Positions 9,088-22,635 of a DNA stretch of 64,000 nucleotides are shown in pieces. How positions within the stretch are numbered: position 1 is the stretch's first letter; each line of letters opens with the position of its first letter. The stretch covers positions 1,953,960-2,017,959 of the forward strand of contig BCIH01000002.1 in the NCBI GenBank assembly GCA_002897115.2, given 5' to 3'. The DNA is from Prototheca cutis. Lineage: Eukaryota > Chlorophyta > Trebouxiophyceae > Chlorellales > Chlorellaceae. The translations under genes and the position numbers were made by a program. The notes below the pieces were generated by a model, which had not been told where the DNA came from, made no database searches, and saw nothing but the letters and a program-made list of their open reading frames with translations.

Positions 9088-12000
9088 CTAACGGCGGTGG
9101 CGGCGGTGGCCAGAGTTCCGGTGATGCTCGTCGCGGCTGTCATCGGCCTGCCCAACGACGGTGGGCGCCCTGGGAGGCGCGCGGCCCTCCTTTGCGCTGC
9201 CCTCAGGCTCTGCGCCCGCGGGGAACCCCAGCCGGCCACGCAAGCGGTCGGGCAGGCGCACGTCGCCCGAACTGGCCGCGCCTGCGTCCACCGCGCCGCG
9301 GGGCGAGCCACTGTGTCGGGACCCTTCGCTGGGCCTCGCCTCTCCTCGGCCCCTCCGGCGCTCGCGGCCTCCGCCTCGCTGGCCCTGGTCCGGCCCAAGT
9401 TCCGCAGGCTCAGCACTGTGACCGCCCCGACTCCGATGGTTGATGGCGCTCGGTGTGCTGTCGGGGCCGTCGGCCCTGCGGCCAGAGTGTGTGCGGGGCG
9501 TTGGCTCGACCGACCGCCCCGCCTCGGCGTCCTCTTTCCAAGAAATCCTCTCGCGCGGCCGCTTGCGCTTCTCGCCGTCGCCCGACGGCCGCTCGGGGCT
9601 CGCACGCCGCTTGCCGGTGGCGCCCGTGTCAGCCCTGCCACTGGACGGGGGGCTGCGGCTGCGGGCACGTGAAGGTTCCCGCTCGCCGCCGTCACCACCC
9701 GCATCTCCCAGCGCCGCCGGTCCCCCGGGTTTGGTTGCGCCGCTGCTGACAGCCGTGGCTTCCTCGGTGGCCCTGCGTGGCGGAGAGCGGCTCCGGCTCC
9801 GACCCACGTGCTGTCGCTTGGCCTTTTTCTCCTGCAGGAGTGATGGGTGGAGTGGCGTCGGCGTCGGTCGTTGCATGCCAGCCCCGGTCCAGGCCGGGCT
9901 GAGACAAAGAGGGCGCGGTAAGCCAGCCGGAACTGTGTGGGAAAGAGCCCAAGGCCATGCATGCATGAACCCGGACAGCCCAAACCACGTTCTGGCAACG
10001 CCCATTGCCGACAAAACATGCCATTGATTCTAGTGTCGCATCCCATCCGCAGTGCTCCCCAAGACATCCCTTGCCTGCCGTGCCTCCCACCTTGTCGCTC
10101 CGGTTCTTTTTCCGACGCTCGCGCCGGGGCGAACCGTCGCGACCATCCCTTTTGGTCGGCGAACCCTGGCTCATGGACCGGCTGCGCACCCGGCCCTCGG
10201 GCCTGCGCTCGCCACCCCTGCTGCCCGATGCATGGTCCCTGGCATCCCCCTGTGCTGCCGACTCTCCGCCGGCAGCAACATCGGGGCTCCGCCCCGCGCC
10301 GGCAGTGATGTCATCGAGTCTCTGTGCCCCACCGCCATCACCTCCCCGTTCTGACACAGAGGTGCCTCTGCGTGAACGCCGGTCACGACGACGGAGCTCA
10401 CCGCTCTCCGAAGCTGTGCGCCGCGGCGCATCACCATTCGGGCCAACAATCGCCAAGCCTGCCGGGAAAGAGAACCCCGCGCGTCAGTCAGTGTCGGTCA
10501 GCAGTTGCAGCCAACCAACCGGCAGGCTCCAGCCCAACGGCTGCAATGTGCCGTGCCCATGACGATGCATGCATTCACTTCACAGTGCAACCTCGCAGGG
10601 CCCACGCCCGAACCACTACTCAACACCACAATAGTTCCGGCCCACCTCCTTCAACAGGTGTGTCGCGCTTGGGCACGAATTCCATTGCTCCAGCCCGCAG
10701 CTCCTTGTCTGTGTGTGCACCAGTCCGAGCCGCAGGCTCCTCTCCATCTGCTGGCTCCGCGGCCTCGCCACCCCGCGAATCGCCTCGTCGGGAACCCCGC
10801 CGCGTGGCGCCGTCAGCCACACTGCCTGCGGCTTGCGGCCGTGCGGCTTCAGAGTCTGGACCACGAGACTGCGGTCCGCGATCGGCGACAGATGCGGACG
10901 ACAGACGCCGCGACCCCAGGCCTCGGTCCTTTTCGCCAGCAGTCTCGTCGCCCGCACGACCCCGGTCACCCTTTGCGGCCATCACCTCGACAGGCTTTTC
11001 TCGGTCGCCTTTTCCAGTCACCTCGGCTGCCTTGTCTCGGTCGCCCTTTGCTGCTGTTGCCGCAGCCGTAGCAGGGATTGCATCGCCTTCTGCAGTTTGC
11101 TCAGCCGGCTTGGCATGGGCGCCCTCCCCGGCCACGTGGCGGTGTGAGCGCTTGCGTGGCAGGCCTGCATACTCCTCCCGCGATGCCGGCAGCGGCCGTG
11201 CCCGGTCGCGCAGCCTCATCTCCAGCCCAGTGCAGTACATGCGGGCCAGTGTCTGCAGGTCCTCCCGCGTCTCCTCGTCCCGGATGGGGGCAATCAGTCC
11301 CAGCAGCGCCCGCGAGTCTGCCCGGCACGCGGGGTAGATCTGCACAGATAATTGACGGGTTGGGGGGGGGNTGGGGGGGGGGAGGGTTAAGACTGTTCCT
11401 GTCAGCAACTGTGGCATGTGAGGGCCCGCCCAACCAGCACCATCGACCCCCTTGCAGATCCTGCTCCAGTCAACACCCACGCCGACCTTGTGCGGCTGCA
11501 GTACCGTCGCCCACAGCCAGCCCCCGGGACGCAACCCAGTGCCCCACTGCATCCAGTGTGTGCACCCCATTGTGCTCCAAGCCACGCCTTGCCCCACATG
11601 AGAAAACCAAGGAGACAACCAGAACCAGAACCAATCGTCAGATCAACTCACCCCCACGCAGCGGTTGAGCAGGAGCAGCGCATTCTTCAGCTGCATGTAG
11701 TCGCCGCTCCGCAGGCACGTCGCGAACATGTCCTCCGTCAGTCTCTGCATTCATGGGAGCTTGGAGGAGGAGTTGAAAGCAAAGCCTTGAGCCAGATCGG
11801 CCCGCCAGCTGAAATAGCTGTCTGCGGCCAATGGCGACCTGGCGCTTTGACGAGCGTCTGCGCACGAAATCAATCAACCCCTCTATTGTGAGGTGCTGCA
11901 TGGTTGGATACTCCAAGCATCTCCAGCCACCATTCCCCCGTCCTTGCTGCTCAGCAGCCAGAACAAATGCAAATCTGATCTCCGACCTCCAATAAAGAAT

Positions 12001-14890
12001 ACCACAATACTCCACACCTGTCCGTCCACCCACCTTTTGCCAGTTGTAGCACAGGTTGCAGTACTGCTGATAGGTGATCGGTGCCCGCTTGTCACCTTGC
12101 CATGTCTGGAAGGCGTCCGTGCCGGCACACTCCTTTTCATATGTGCTCGATGCCTGCAAACAGGATCAGCGCTGGGCATGCGATAAACACGAGCTTGGAT
12201 GGCTTGCGAGCAACGAACCAGCCCCATGCACTGTCGGGGGGGCCCCTCTTAAAGCTCTCTAGCATTCCCCACCCCCTTCATTCCCACCCACCCACCCGTC
12301 CATCAATCAGCCAATCACCTTCCAGCGCTCGACCAGGACGAGCACGCCGTTCATGAAGATGCCCAGGTTGATGGCTTCGCGAGCAGTGATGCAACGCACA
12401 AGGTACCCAAACTCCCGGATGACCTGCGGGGGGAGGAAACGAGGTGTGGCAGGGGTGGAAGAGGTGCCAAAACAGGTGGCAGCACCGAGCATACCACATC
12501 AACACCATCAAAGCCCTCCCACCTCCCAGAAGCAGTTCCCCAAAACCCCTTGCCACCAAGCCACCGTAACCACCCCAGAAAAAAGGCAACGTCGTCTACA
12601 CAACAGACGCACGTGGTTGAGTGTGGTGAGGAGACCAAAGCGTGGCACGCGGAGCTCCTGGACACGTGCCAGGAATCGTGAACCGTAGCGGGCGTCCGCG
12701 GGTGAGCTCAGCACGCGGGGCAGCAGGCAGAACGTCGCAAATTCGTACGCAAACGCGGCCCGCGCTGCAGGGTCCAGCTCAGGCACCCTGGCCAAGAGGA
12801 AACAGAGAGAGGGGTGGTTAGTTGATTCAAAAGTTAGTTGCGCGGATTGCGGTCATCACAGGGCATGAGAAGGGACGCCACACCTCACATCATCCCCCCC
12901 TCCCAACAAAAAAACCCCGCACCAGCACAGCTACCAACTCACCACGAGCCCTTGAAATGCGCGGCGTAGGAATCCACAGCCCTCGCCTCGAGGCGCTGCT
13001 GTTCCAGGTCCCCAGGGAGCTGAGCCAGCACAGCCTGTTGCCAAAGAACAGGGTTAGCGGGGGATCTTGAGTGGCTTTTAGCATCACACCGGGACTGGGA
13101 GCGTTTGTGCATCAAGTCCAAAGACCACGTCGCCCTGCTCCCAACGATCCAATCCGCACAGGCAGGGGAACGAAGGGATCCAGCAAAACCACACACATGC
13201 ACGCACCTGCTTGAGGTCGATCTCGCGCTCCATCTTGCCGATATCCTGCGCGGGCCCGGGCAGCGGAACCCCCGCGGCACCGTCCCCCGGCCGCCCGCCA
13301 TAGCCATAAGCAGGGCCCCGCTCGGCCTCACGCTTTGCCGCGGCCACGTCATCCTGCAGCCGCCGGACCTGTGCCTCCAGCTGCCGCGTGGTCGCCTCGT
13401 ACCTGCGGCAAGGGTCGACCCAGGTTGATTTTACATATGGGGTTGAGGGCAGGGCTGGTGCGAAGGGTCTGCCAAATATAGGGGAAACAGGCAGCGGCTG
13501 CCGGCGGCAGGAGCATGATGGGCTGGCGGGCGGCAGGAAGGGACACACACTGCTGGGGGTTCATACCCAATCTTCTCCATGTCCACGTGCCAGGCAATTA
13601 ACCCAAAAAAGAAAGGCAAACCAACGCAGTGTACCTTTCTGTGGGCACCTCCAGGTCCCCAAGCGTGGCAGCCCAGAAAAATGCATAGAGCTCTGGGGTC
13701 AATGCACGGTGCTCGGTCTGCAGGGCCATGACAGCACGTGCCTCTTCCACACGCACAGTCCAGTCCGCATGGCCTTGGATGGTAATACTAGTGGCAACAG
13801 GGGCATTGGCATTTTCGCCCTCAGCCACGGTCCCATTGCCGATATCCACCCCGGCATTGCTGGGTGCTTCGCCCTCTTCCAGCTCGCCATCCTCTTCGTC
13901 CCCGCCGCCACCACCCACGGGCAGTGCTGTGCGGAAGCGTGGACGCGACAGCAGCATGGCCACCTCGGGCTCGATGCCGTAGGCCTCGACGAGGTCAGTC
14001 GTGGGTGGCAACACATCTGCGTATGCCACAGCACCCAGTGCCCCCCGCACAAACTCGACGTACTGGAGCAGCGCGGCCTGCGCGGCATCGTACAGCCCCG
14101 CGACCAGTTTGAGGTGCGAGCCGGTCGACCGCAGGGTCACCAGCCGCCGCTGCTGCGCCAGCAGCACCAGCAGGGGAGCCAGCAGGGGGTCGCCCCCGCC
14201 ACGCAGTGCGGCCAGAAGACGGGCGCTGCCAGCCGCCAGCGCACGTGCCGACGGACGCGTGCTGCCCGCAGCGAAAGCTTCGGTCTGCAAAGCGCGGGAG
14301 CCAGACAGCACATCTAACTGACCCTCCGACACGTCGCTCACCACCTCGATGCCCTGTGGGTGTGAGGGTGTTTGTGGGTGTTTGGGGGGGGGTCATCGAA
14401 CGGTGCAGGTGGAGGGCGGAATGATGGGCACCCCGGCTCGAGGTGGTCAACCAGTCGTTGCCAGAGCGACCCCATCAAGAACCACACACACAATCTCTCC
14501 CCCCAAAAGAAGAAAAAAGACACACACAACACGCACACCTACCGTCATGGCGGTCAGCATTTCTTGAAGAAGCAGGAGGTCGAGGGTCTGACCATCCTTG
14601 AGCTGGTTGGCGACAAACTGGAGCAGGGGTGCCAGGTCCAGTTCTGGGTGTTTGCGGCAGACCAGGCCCGCAAACGCCGCCAGCCACTGGAACCATTCCT
14701 CCATGTTCACGCCATCCTCCTATCAAAGGGGTGATGCAATTGGGGTCTGCTGTGGTAAGTTGTGGCCGGTGGATGCACGGGACCAAGCGGCTAGGGCTGC
14801 TGGCAGCGAGGCCGCCCCGTTTGTTGCTAATCTCCACCTGCCCTCCTCACAAACACCGCTCGCTGCCCCCCCCCGCGCCACCCACCCCCC

Positions 14891-14923
<33 letters not shown>

Positions 14924-17900
14924 ACACACACACCTTGAGCTTCTGGCGATGGGAGGCCATCCGGCGCAGGATGGCGTACCCCACGACGTCGAGCGTCATT
15001 GGAGTGGCCAGCTTGAGCGCCTCTACTGCCGTGGAGACCATTCCCGGCATCCCCATGACCTGGAAATATGGTGGGGTTGATTGACAAAGGGGGGCAGTTG
15101 AGAGTTTTGGGGAGCTTTTGGTTGGATGGATGCAGGCATGCATTGCAGAGCCAGACACCCTTGCTTGTTGCCATCGAGACCTATCGGTCCTCACGCACCT
15201 GGCGCAGGAGCTGCTCTGCTACGGTGAGCGGGGCTGCATGGGAGACCTTGGCCAAGCGACGAACGAGCGGCCGCAGCGCAGCTTTGGCCTCGCGCCCACC
15301 GCCGGGGGCCGTCAGTCGCCGCAGCACGCGTCGGGACTCTATCTCTGCCAGCCGCGCCGCCGCACGCACCAGCGGCTGCTTCGTCGCAGCGTCCTGCGCG
15401 GGGTGTATTTTCATTGCAAAGGCACGGGTGCTGAATTCGATGAGCACCTTTGCTGCATGAGCTGCTGCTGCACAGTACATTGGCTTTTTAAAAAACAAAT
15501 ACATTTAAAAAGCCCCTGACACACACATACTCAGCCTGAGACCCCAACGGCCACCAAATATCACAAAACAAAGAACTACATATGCACCTGCAGGGCGGCA
15601 TACAGAGCGTAGCGTGCAGTGTAGGGCAGCGGGCCCAGCACGGCCCACAGCTCGGCGGCCAGCGCCACGTTGGCAGGCACCAGCGCGCAGGCAGGCAGGG
15701 CCACATTGGCCAGCAAGTCCATCACCTTTGGGGACAGTTGGGTGGTTGAGTGGGGTTGGGCTCAAGTGCGTGGTACCTGTGTGGCTTGTGAACGGGGGCA
15801 CAGTCGCGCATGGTCAAGATGACTCCCCCCTCCCCACAACACACACACCAAACAAACATCCTTTTCTGCCCACCTCGCGCTCCAGCGGCGAGCCGGGGCC
15901 CGCAGAAGCCAGGACGGCATGCAGCTCGCGCAGCAGTCGCGTCAGCAGCGTGGGGTCCCCGGACAGGTGGACGCCCGCCAGCCGGGCCATGTCCACCAGG
16001 TCCTTGGGGAGGGACATTGCTGGCGCCGCACCCTTTCCCTCGTCACCGCGCCGCCGTCCCTCTGCAGCTCTGCGCAGTACCGTGCCCAAACGAGCTGCCG
16101 CCGCAGCGCCGACACCGTCGTGCGCGGCCGGATCGGCGACTCCCAGAGCACGGAGCCACTGCAATGATTCAGCCGCACCGGGGGCTGCGCCGACAGCAAG
16201 CAGCGCGCCCGCCAGGCCCAGCTTCTGGTTGTTCATGCCCAAGCCCGTGGCATAGGCCTCCCGCAGCCGCCGAGGGTCAAGGTCCAGCGGCGTCAGCCCG
16301 GCCTGGGCCGGCGCTGAGCTGCCATCCTGCCTCAAAGGGGGAGTGTCATCCATGCATGAACATCGGGAAACTGGACGGCAATGCACGCACTAGATTTTTT
16401 TATCGCACGCAAGTCATGCACCAGCAATGCGCTGCGTCACAAACCATCACCTAAGACCTCAAAAGCCAAGCGGGCAAACAGAAAAAATCCTCCCGCCCAG
16501 CATCTCACCTGGCCCGTGAGGCTGACGGCGCCAATCTTGGCGACGGCCTCGGCCAGAGCCGAGTCAGCAGCGGGGCTGGCTTTGGCAAGCGCGGCGTCTG
16601 CGGGAGACAGGTGTGACCACAGTGCCGCGAGATCCACCAGACCAGCCTTTACGAGATGGGTGTTCAGGGGTGTGTGTGTGTGGGGGGGGGGGGGGGGGGG
16701 GGGGGTTGACCTTCATGGCACTCGCCTGAGCGGCAGAGCCGCCGGGTGCAAATGACATACGCTGCCCATGTCCACGTCCTGCCTCCCCATAAAGAAAGTC
16801 ACACGCAGTGCTTTTTCATGCAATTCATCCCCCATGATAGATATATATATATATATATATATCGATCGAAGGGGTTCAGCGAGCAACTGCAGATATAAAT
16901 CCGCACCTTGATCAAGTGGGCAGCGACGGTGAACAAGCCGCCTGGCGTGCTGCTGCTGTCCGGGCCCGCCGACCGCTCAAAATGCCAGCCCAGCGTCTGC
17001 ACCACATCGGTGCCCCTGCCCAATGGAAATGCGGGTTGTCTAATCGTGTGAGCGCTGGCGCGACCATCAGAAGGCACGCTGGTTTGTTGTCATCTGACTG
17101 AAGAGGCTTTTGGGGAGCCCCTGCCCACCCACCGCGCCCACGGCTCCCGAGTCCCCCCTCGCCCACCCACCGCGCCCACGGCTCCCCAGTCCCCCCTCGC
17201 CCACCCACCGCGCCCACAGCTCCCCAGTCCCCCCTCGCCCACCCAGCCCGACTCCAACCCGCAAACCCTGAGGCATGCACGTACCGGAAGATGGGCAGCA
17301 GCTCCAGGAACGCGTCGTTGTCTGGCTGGGCTGTCCAGGCATCAAAGACCAGGGACAGGCCACGGTTCGGGTCAAGGTCAAACATCCCAACAAGCACCAG
17401 CAGGTCTTCCGCCTGCACAGGCATGGCAGGTGGTGCGGGGCATTTGTGCTGCAGGATGGAAACACAACAGGCAGTTCTCCCACAAGCCACATGGCGAGGT
17501 CTTGGTCTTGATGGAACACCTTCCCCCCCCCCCCCCCCCCCCCCTAGCGGCAGGGCCCCCCCCCCCCCCCCCCACCACACACACACACCCCCCCCCCCCC
17601 CCCCNNNNNNNNNNNNNNNNNNNNNNNNNNNNNNNNNNNNNNNNNNNNNNNNNNNNNNNNNNNNNNNNNNNNNNNNNNNNNNNNNNNNNCCCCCCCCCCC
17701 CCCCCCCTCCTTCCCTGGCACTACAGACTGGCCAGGCTTCAGGCCCCATGCGGGATCCCTCCCGGACCGACCGACTCACCACGCTGGGTACAGACTCCCG
17801 CGACAGCTTGCCGGACCCTGTTTGGTTGAGTAGGGTCACAAACTTGGCGTATCCTTCACTCTCCTCCCTCAGCAAGTTGAACCTGCCGGGTGGATGTGGA

Positions 17901-19075
17901 GGGGTCGTTCTGGGGTTTGATATGCGACTTCCAAGCTTTGTTCAGCCAGGTCTTAGAGTTGCCGCAGCAGCACGCCCCCAGCGCACACACGCGCGCACTT
18001 GTGTTGCTGGTACACGAGCTTTGTGTTGGTCCGGATCTCCTTGCGGCGCCAGACCTCGCGGGACACGATGAGCCCCATGTCCTCGAGGAATTCAGCTTCC
18101 GCAGTCTGCAGAAGCTCCTTCTTGGTCACCTGTGTCCACGATTGGGTGGAAAGGAGGCTGAGTGGCACATCGCAGGAACGAGCCCGACAGTGCTCCACTC
18201 TGACAGCGAGCCTGCCGGAACGGTGGCAGCCGCGCCCAGGTTGCAGGATCGCGGCCCAACAGCATCACTGGGAAAATGCGCGGGGAGCAGAGATGCCGGT
18301 GCTCTTTTCTCCGAGGTCTCTGGAGCGCTTGAGACCCTACGAGTCCATGCATCTGCACCCTGCCCACAGAAACAACCCTCCCATACACACCAGCTTTTCT
18401 CTGAGGCAGCCCTGCACTGCGTCCTTGAGCCGCTGCACCGCATTGCCCCGTTCATCCCCAGGACCGCTCTCCGTCTCCGCCCAGGCCATCCTGTGTGTGA
18501 ATACAGTGCACCGGCAGCCATCGTATGCACCGCGCCGCATTAGGGCCCCACATCAAAATGCATGCATCTCCCCCAGCATGCGTATCTATGACAACCGTTC
18601 CACTGGGGAGGGGGTCGCATGACAGGGCACAGACCACGTTGGGTTCCAAAACTCCCCAGACCCATGTCTTCCCCCCACACAAGCAAGAAGCGATCGACGC
18701 ACCACAGCGCGTCGACCAGGAAGAGTGACAGGTCGGGCAGCCTTGACTCGGTCAACAAACCAGCAGCCTTGAAGGCAACGGGGAGCTTGCCAGGCTGCAG
18801 CCGGCCTGCGACCACTTCACGCAGCAGGTCCAGCAGGAACAGCGGCGCTGCCGCCGGCGTGACGCCCGCAATGGTCTCTCCAACGTCGCTGGCAACCACC
18901 TGCGCACGCGCACATTGTCATGGCATAGGTATGTCGCAATCCCCATGGGGCCCAGCGCTCGCGAGGCCAACAGGGAGCGGGCTTCCCCTGATCAGGTCCC
19001 CCCTGGCTCACCGTGCCATTGTTCAAACCCGTGATAAGGGCCTCGCTGACGGTGACCATGGCGAAGATCAGCACG
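9088..19075 (-). CDS. THO2: THO complex subunit 2 (mRNA export)
   Basis: Scaffold subunit of the nuclear THO/TREX complex, which couples transcription to mRNA export. Twenty-four exons join in phase. N to C: 19075-19012, 18899-18703, 18490-18391, 18129-17999, 17882-17780, 17412-17285, 17015-16907, 16778-16761, 16646-16509, 16326-15874, 15725-15588, 15393-15199, 15059-14934, 14719-14543, 14353-13635, 13402-13207, 13034-12943, 12786-12613, 12423-12319, 12153-12034, 11744-11652, 11339-10646, 10458-10091, 9831-9088. This gives at least 1793 residues; plant THO2 is about 1820. Diagnostic stretches are NTKLVYQQHKFNLLREESEG (across an exon junction), FDLDPNR, LLQFVANQLKDGQ and the C-terminal RS/KR-rich tail (GRSRSRSPPRR). 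The first exon, around 19.1-19.3 kb, is not resolved. All introns are GT-AG. The gene contains an 18-nt microexon, a minisatellite and an 85-N gap, the latter two inside introns. Confidence 0.93.
11371..11371. other. Single N in G-tract
   Basis: One unresolved base inside a G run in a THO2 intron (11340-11651). No coding consequence. Confidence 0.95.
14892..14923. repeat. Homopolymer C tract next to a THO2 donor
   Basis: 32 C on the plus strand, followed by (CA)n up to the exon edge at 14934. In the sense of the gene the intron therefore begins GTGTGTGTGTG followed by a long G run. Confidence 0.9.
16761..16778 (-). other. 18-nt microexon of THO2
   Basis: Encodes DVDMGS between exons ending AAHLIK and beginning AGLVDLAALW. 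It is flanked by a perfect acceptor (gaggcag) and donor (gtatgtc). Phase closes on both sides, and the insertion falls where plant THO2 has a short variable loop before the LLPKD/HLSPAD motif. Confidence 0.75.
16839..16862. repeat. (TA)n microsatellite
   Basis: An AT dinucleotide run in an otherwise GC-rich THO2 intron. Confidence 0.85.
17122..17243. repeat. Minisatellite of about 37 bp x 3 in THO2 intron
   Basis: Three near-perfect copies of a unit containing gcccacccaccgcgcccac followed by ggctccccagtccccc. They lie within the intron 17016-17284. Confidence 0.85.
17523..17707. repeat. C-tracts flanking an 85-N assembly gap
   Basis: Poly-C runs, a (CA)n segment, N at 17605-17689 and a further C run, all inside the THO2 intron 17413-17779. 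The gap is almost certainly an unsequenced homopolymer, and no exon is missing because phase closes across it. Confidence 0.9.
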
Positions 19076-19551
19076 CTGTCGCCTCAATCCTGGCCCACGA
19101 TTGCATCTCCTAGGACAGCACCTCGATCGCCGGCCCACGCCCGCTGGTGCACTGGGCCTTGAGCGATTGCATTGCCCGTTGGCTGAGCGTATTCCAGACG
19201 GGCACACTTTCGGGATGAAAAGTCCTGATGAACTCGAGTACGTATAAAAGGAATAACATGTGATTTGAGGGGGCAGATGGATTACATGCAGGGGCCGCTT
19301 CCAAGTCGCGCATGCTCCCTGAATTCGCTCTCGCCATCTCGGGCCAAGTGGGCCTCTCGGCCTCCGCCCGGCCGGGTCCTCACATCGTAAGGCGTATCGC
19401 GGACGACCGCCTTCACATTTTCGGGAACGGATTCCAGAGTGAGCGGACTGTTTCGCCTGAATACTGGGCATCTGTGGCATCAGGACTTGCTGGCGAGAGG
19501 CCGGTTAATACTGAGGCGAAAACCAACCCTCGGCGGCGCCAGAATTCCGAC
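19076..19551. promoter_or_regulatory. Divergent 5' region of THO2 and Maf
   Basis: It contains the unresolved first exon(s) of THO2 on the minus strand. One candidate frame near 19110-19240 reads FHPESVPVWNTLSQ, but its phase does not close. The region also holds the presumed promoter of the Maf gene on the plus strand. Confidence 0.5.
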
Positions 19552-20537
19552 ATGGTCCAGACCTGTCTGCTGGCACGCTTGCCACAGCTCAACCAGCGTC
19601 GGATCGTTCTGGCCTCCGCCTCCCCACGCCGCAGCGAACTTCTGCAGCAGATTGGGCTGAAATTCCAGGTATGTCCGAGCAGCAGTGGTGGGAGCCAGGT
19701 GCCAAGGGGCTGGTGCCGTGACATGCAGCGGAACGACAGTGGCGGCCGTCAGCAGCAGTGCTATGCGGTGGATGATCCATGCATTGAAGCATGGTGCTTC
19801 GAACACCAGTTGCCCAAACCAAGCACCCCCTGCGACCCTTTCATTCCTGGCCGAAGGTTGTGGAATCGCGGTTCGAGGAAGATCTGCCTAAAGACCAGGG
19901 CGGGCGAGCATACGCAGAGGCCACCGCGTTGGGCAAGGCCAGCGCCGTTGTGCAGCAGGTGGGCACAGCAGGGTTTGACATTGTGATTGCGGCCGACACT
20001 GTGGTTGAGCTGGGCAGCAAAGTGCTGGAGAAGCCGCAGGATGAGGCGCATGCGAGGGAGATGCTGGCGGCACTGAGCGGCCACCGGCACGAGGTCCACA
20101 CGGGCGTCTCGCTGATCTTGCCAAGCGGACACGCACAAAGCTTTGTGGAGACGACGGCCGTGCAGTTTGGAACATTGAGCGATGTCGACATCGATGCGTA
20201 CATTGCCAGTGGTGGGTGTAGAGGTGGGCAGGCGACACAAGGGGATGAATGCCAGTGTCCGAGGCCTGGGCCACATTGGCCCAAGGCACCAAGAGCAATC
20301 CCCAGCAAAGGAAGCACACCTCACAACATGCCAACAAGCAGCTGACCAACACAAGGTCCACCAACCCCATCTGCAGGGGAGCCATTTGGCAAGGCCGGCG
20401 CGTACGGGATCCAGGGCGCCGCGGCTTTGTTTGTGGAGCGCTTGGAGGGGTGCTATTTCAATGTCGTAGGCCTGCCCATCTACCGGCTGGCACAGACAAT
20501 AGCAGAGCTTGTGGCATCGGGTGCACTGGAGGTCTGA
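19552..20537 (+). CDS. Maf/HAM1-like nucleoside triphosphate pyrophosphatase
   Basis: Maf proteins hydrolyse non-canonical or excess nucleoside triphosphates (dTTP, UTP and modified bases) to the monophosphate plus pyrophosphate. Three exons, 19552-19668, 19857-20211 and 20377-20537, give 210 residues, the normal Maf length. Motifs seen: the substrate-binding [12 protein letters not shown] near the N-terminus, the catalytic region [12 protein letters not shown] with the conserved Asp, the [13 protein letters not shown] segment, and the C-terminal [14 protein letters not shown] plus [16 protein letters not shown]. No transit peptide is obvious, so a cytosolic location is likely. The start was chosen as the Met 20 residues before LASASPRR. 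Confidence 0.95.
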
Positions 20538-22635
20538 GCACAGCCCGCTCTGGCAGCACGTGCTCCCGCCTCAGAGCACGGAGCTGCCAGGGCAACCGGG
20601 CCGTGACCCTAGTGCCTTGTATGCCCCAGGGCCGCATGCCCGCCTGCTGCGATGCCTCCGGCATCCAAGCACAGCTGTCACTCATATAGCAGGCCCATTT
20701 CCCGCCTTGCTCGGAACAATCGGGCAGGGAGATGGATACCAGCTTCCTCGGTGGGAGCACCACACTCTATGGGCACCCCTGATCAGCCGACGCCTCCTTT
20801 GGGCAGTGGTACCTGGTCCACAATGTTGTGACCAGCTCTTTCTCCCAGCAATAACCTCGAGCGCATCATGCTGCTTGCTCTAGAGCTGCTCATGTAGCAA
20901 ACCTGGAGCACACTGGAGGCACGTCGTAGGAATATCCTTGCCTTTTGGACCCAGACACTGATGGTCTGACAGTACTTGAGAAGAATGGCACTCCAGAGCC
21001 TTGTTAGCCATTCAGTTCGAAAGGGAGGAGCCTTGATGTCTCAGCACCATCTGTGCCCTCTCACAAACTGCGAACTCGTGGCACTTGGACGCAAGACGAG
21101 TCGGTGTGGTGGAGAAAGACATGTTCTTGGTTGGCCGAAGTGCCTGGCATACATGGGAACGACGCACTGGCATCGCCGCCACCTCGTCTCACTGCACCGC
21201 GCGGCAACAGCATTATGAGTCACACGCTGCACATGCCGCAATGCTCCTAAATGTCTGCCTGGGCAAACCTACGTCGGGCTAGATAGTCCGAACAGGGCCG
21301 GGACAGCGCTGGCCGGGCAGCGAAGTCCAGGGTTTACGGACATGAAAGGACACAGTACAACATGTCCAACAACGAGCTTCGCATCCCTCTGTCAGTGATC
21401 TGAATTTATTGTTTCAGGATGTTGCCGCCGCGAGCTGTCTTGAACGGGACAGCTCCGCTGGAAGCGGGGTGAGTAATGGCCCTTCGACGACAGTTCAGAC
21501 TGATAAGGGAACGCTTTTGGACGAACCCTCACGCACCAAGAACTATGTTGGGAGGTACACAGGCACAGTGGTGGTTTTGTTTGCTTTCTGGAGCCTTAAC
21601 GTGGCTGTGGGTGGATCGATTTCTGCGCAGCAGGCGCTTGCTCGATGGGGGCGAAGAAACTGACAACCGTCCAGGCCACATTTGCGATCACGAAGCAATG
21701 TCCCCAGCATTACAATTGATTGAAGTGGGAAGCACAAATATTTCACGCCTATTGTAAAGTCGCAAACTCTCAAGCGAAATGGAATGATAGAGAAATGTTA
21801 CCTGCTAGCTGCGGCCGGGTCCGGACCCTCCTGGACAACAAAGACACATGACGCAGGCCCGCGGCGGACGACGTCACCACTTGCTGACAGCAATTGCGCA
21901 TCAGAAAGTTGCGTGCGCAACATTGATCTCAGATGGATTGCATTGCAAACTCGATGCACAAAATGATCACTGCGCTCAGATAACGTTGCCGGTTAACAAT
22001 TTCCCGCTACATAGGGCTGCTTTCTCGCTTTCCTCTCGGTTCTCTGGCTCAACTCTTGCCACAAAGGATCAAGGTCGCGACTGTTCCATCGAGGCCACTT
22101 GATAAAACGTCCTGTTTGTACGTTGCGTACTTCCGCCGTGGCGGCGTGCATGCTGAGCAAATCCGCCGTGGCGCTCGTTGAGGCCCGTCTCGCAGGTGAG
22201 CCTTCCAGTACGACCCACCTCCCGGGTACTACTACTTTCGGTGCTGGGCGCAGTCAGGGCAACGACGTGCCCCGTTAGATTCGTACTAGCTCAACCGCAT
22301 ATTAGACACTGGGTATTTGCCTGGTTTAGCTGCGCGGCCGATCATGCGTTTCAGCACGTGGAATGTCCAGCCCGAGCGTGATGAGTACTACCCGTACCTG
22401 AGGGCCTGTCATTTTCAGGTTCGGTTCGTAAGCGGAAACAGACGACGCCGTAGCGGGGAGCACACCGACAGGCAATCAACGCATACATCTAACTCAGTTT
22501 ACCTGTACTTTACTGAGAGACAGGAGGCGCTGGACGATGATTGCGGACCATTGGTATCAAAGGCACGGCACGCTCTGCAAGCCGACGCTCCTCGCCGAGG
22601 CATGACGTGGTGCCCTGAAAACGAACGACGCAAGT
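20538..22635. other. 2.1-kb region without a recognised gene
   Basis: Base composition is less GC-biased than in flanking genes and only short frames occur. The final 300 bp are probably 5' UTR or promoter of the SBP-box gene. No tRNA or repeat was recognised. Confidence 0.5.

Noticed and set aside
17291..17833. Open frames running through the N gap
   Set aside because: Reading through N is an artefact. The region is an intron of THO2, with exons on both sides in phase.
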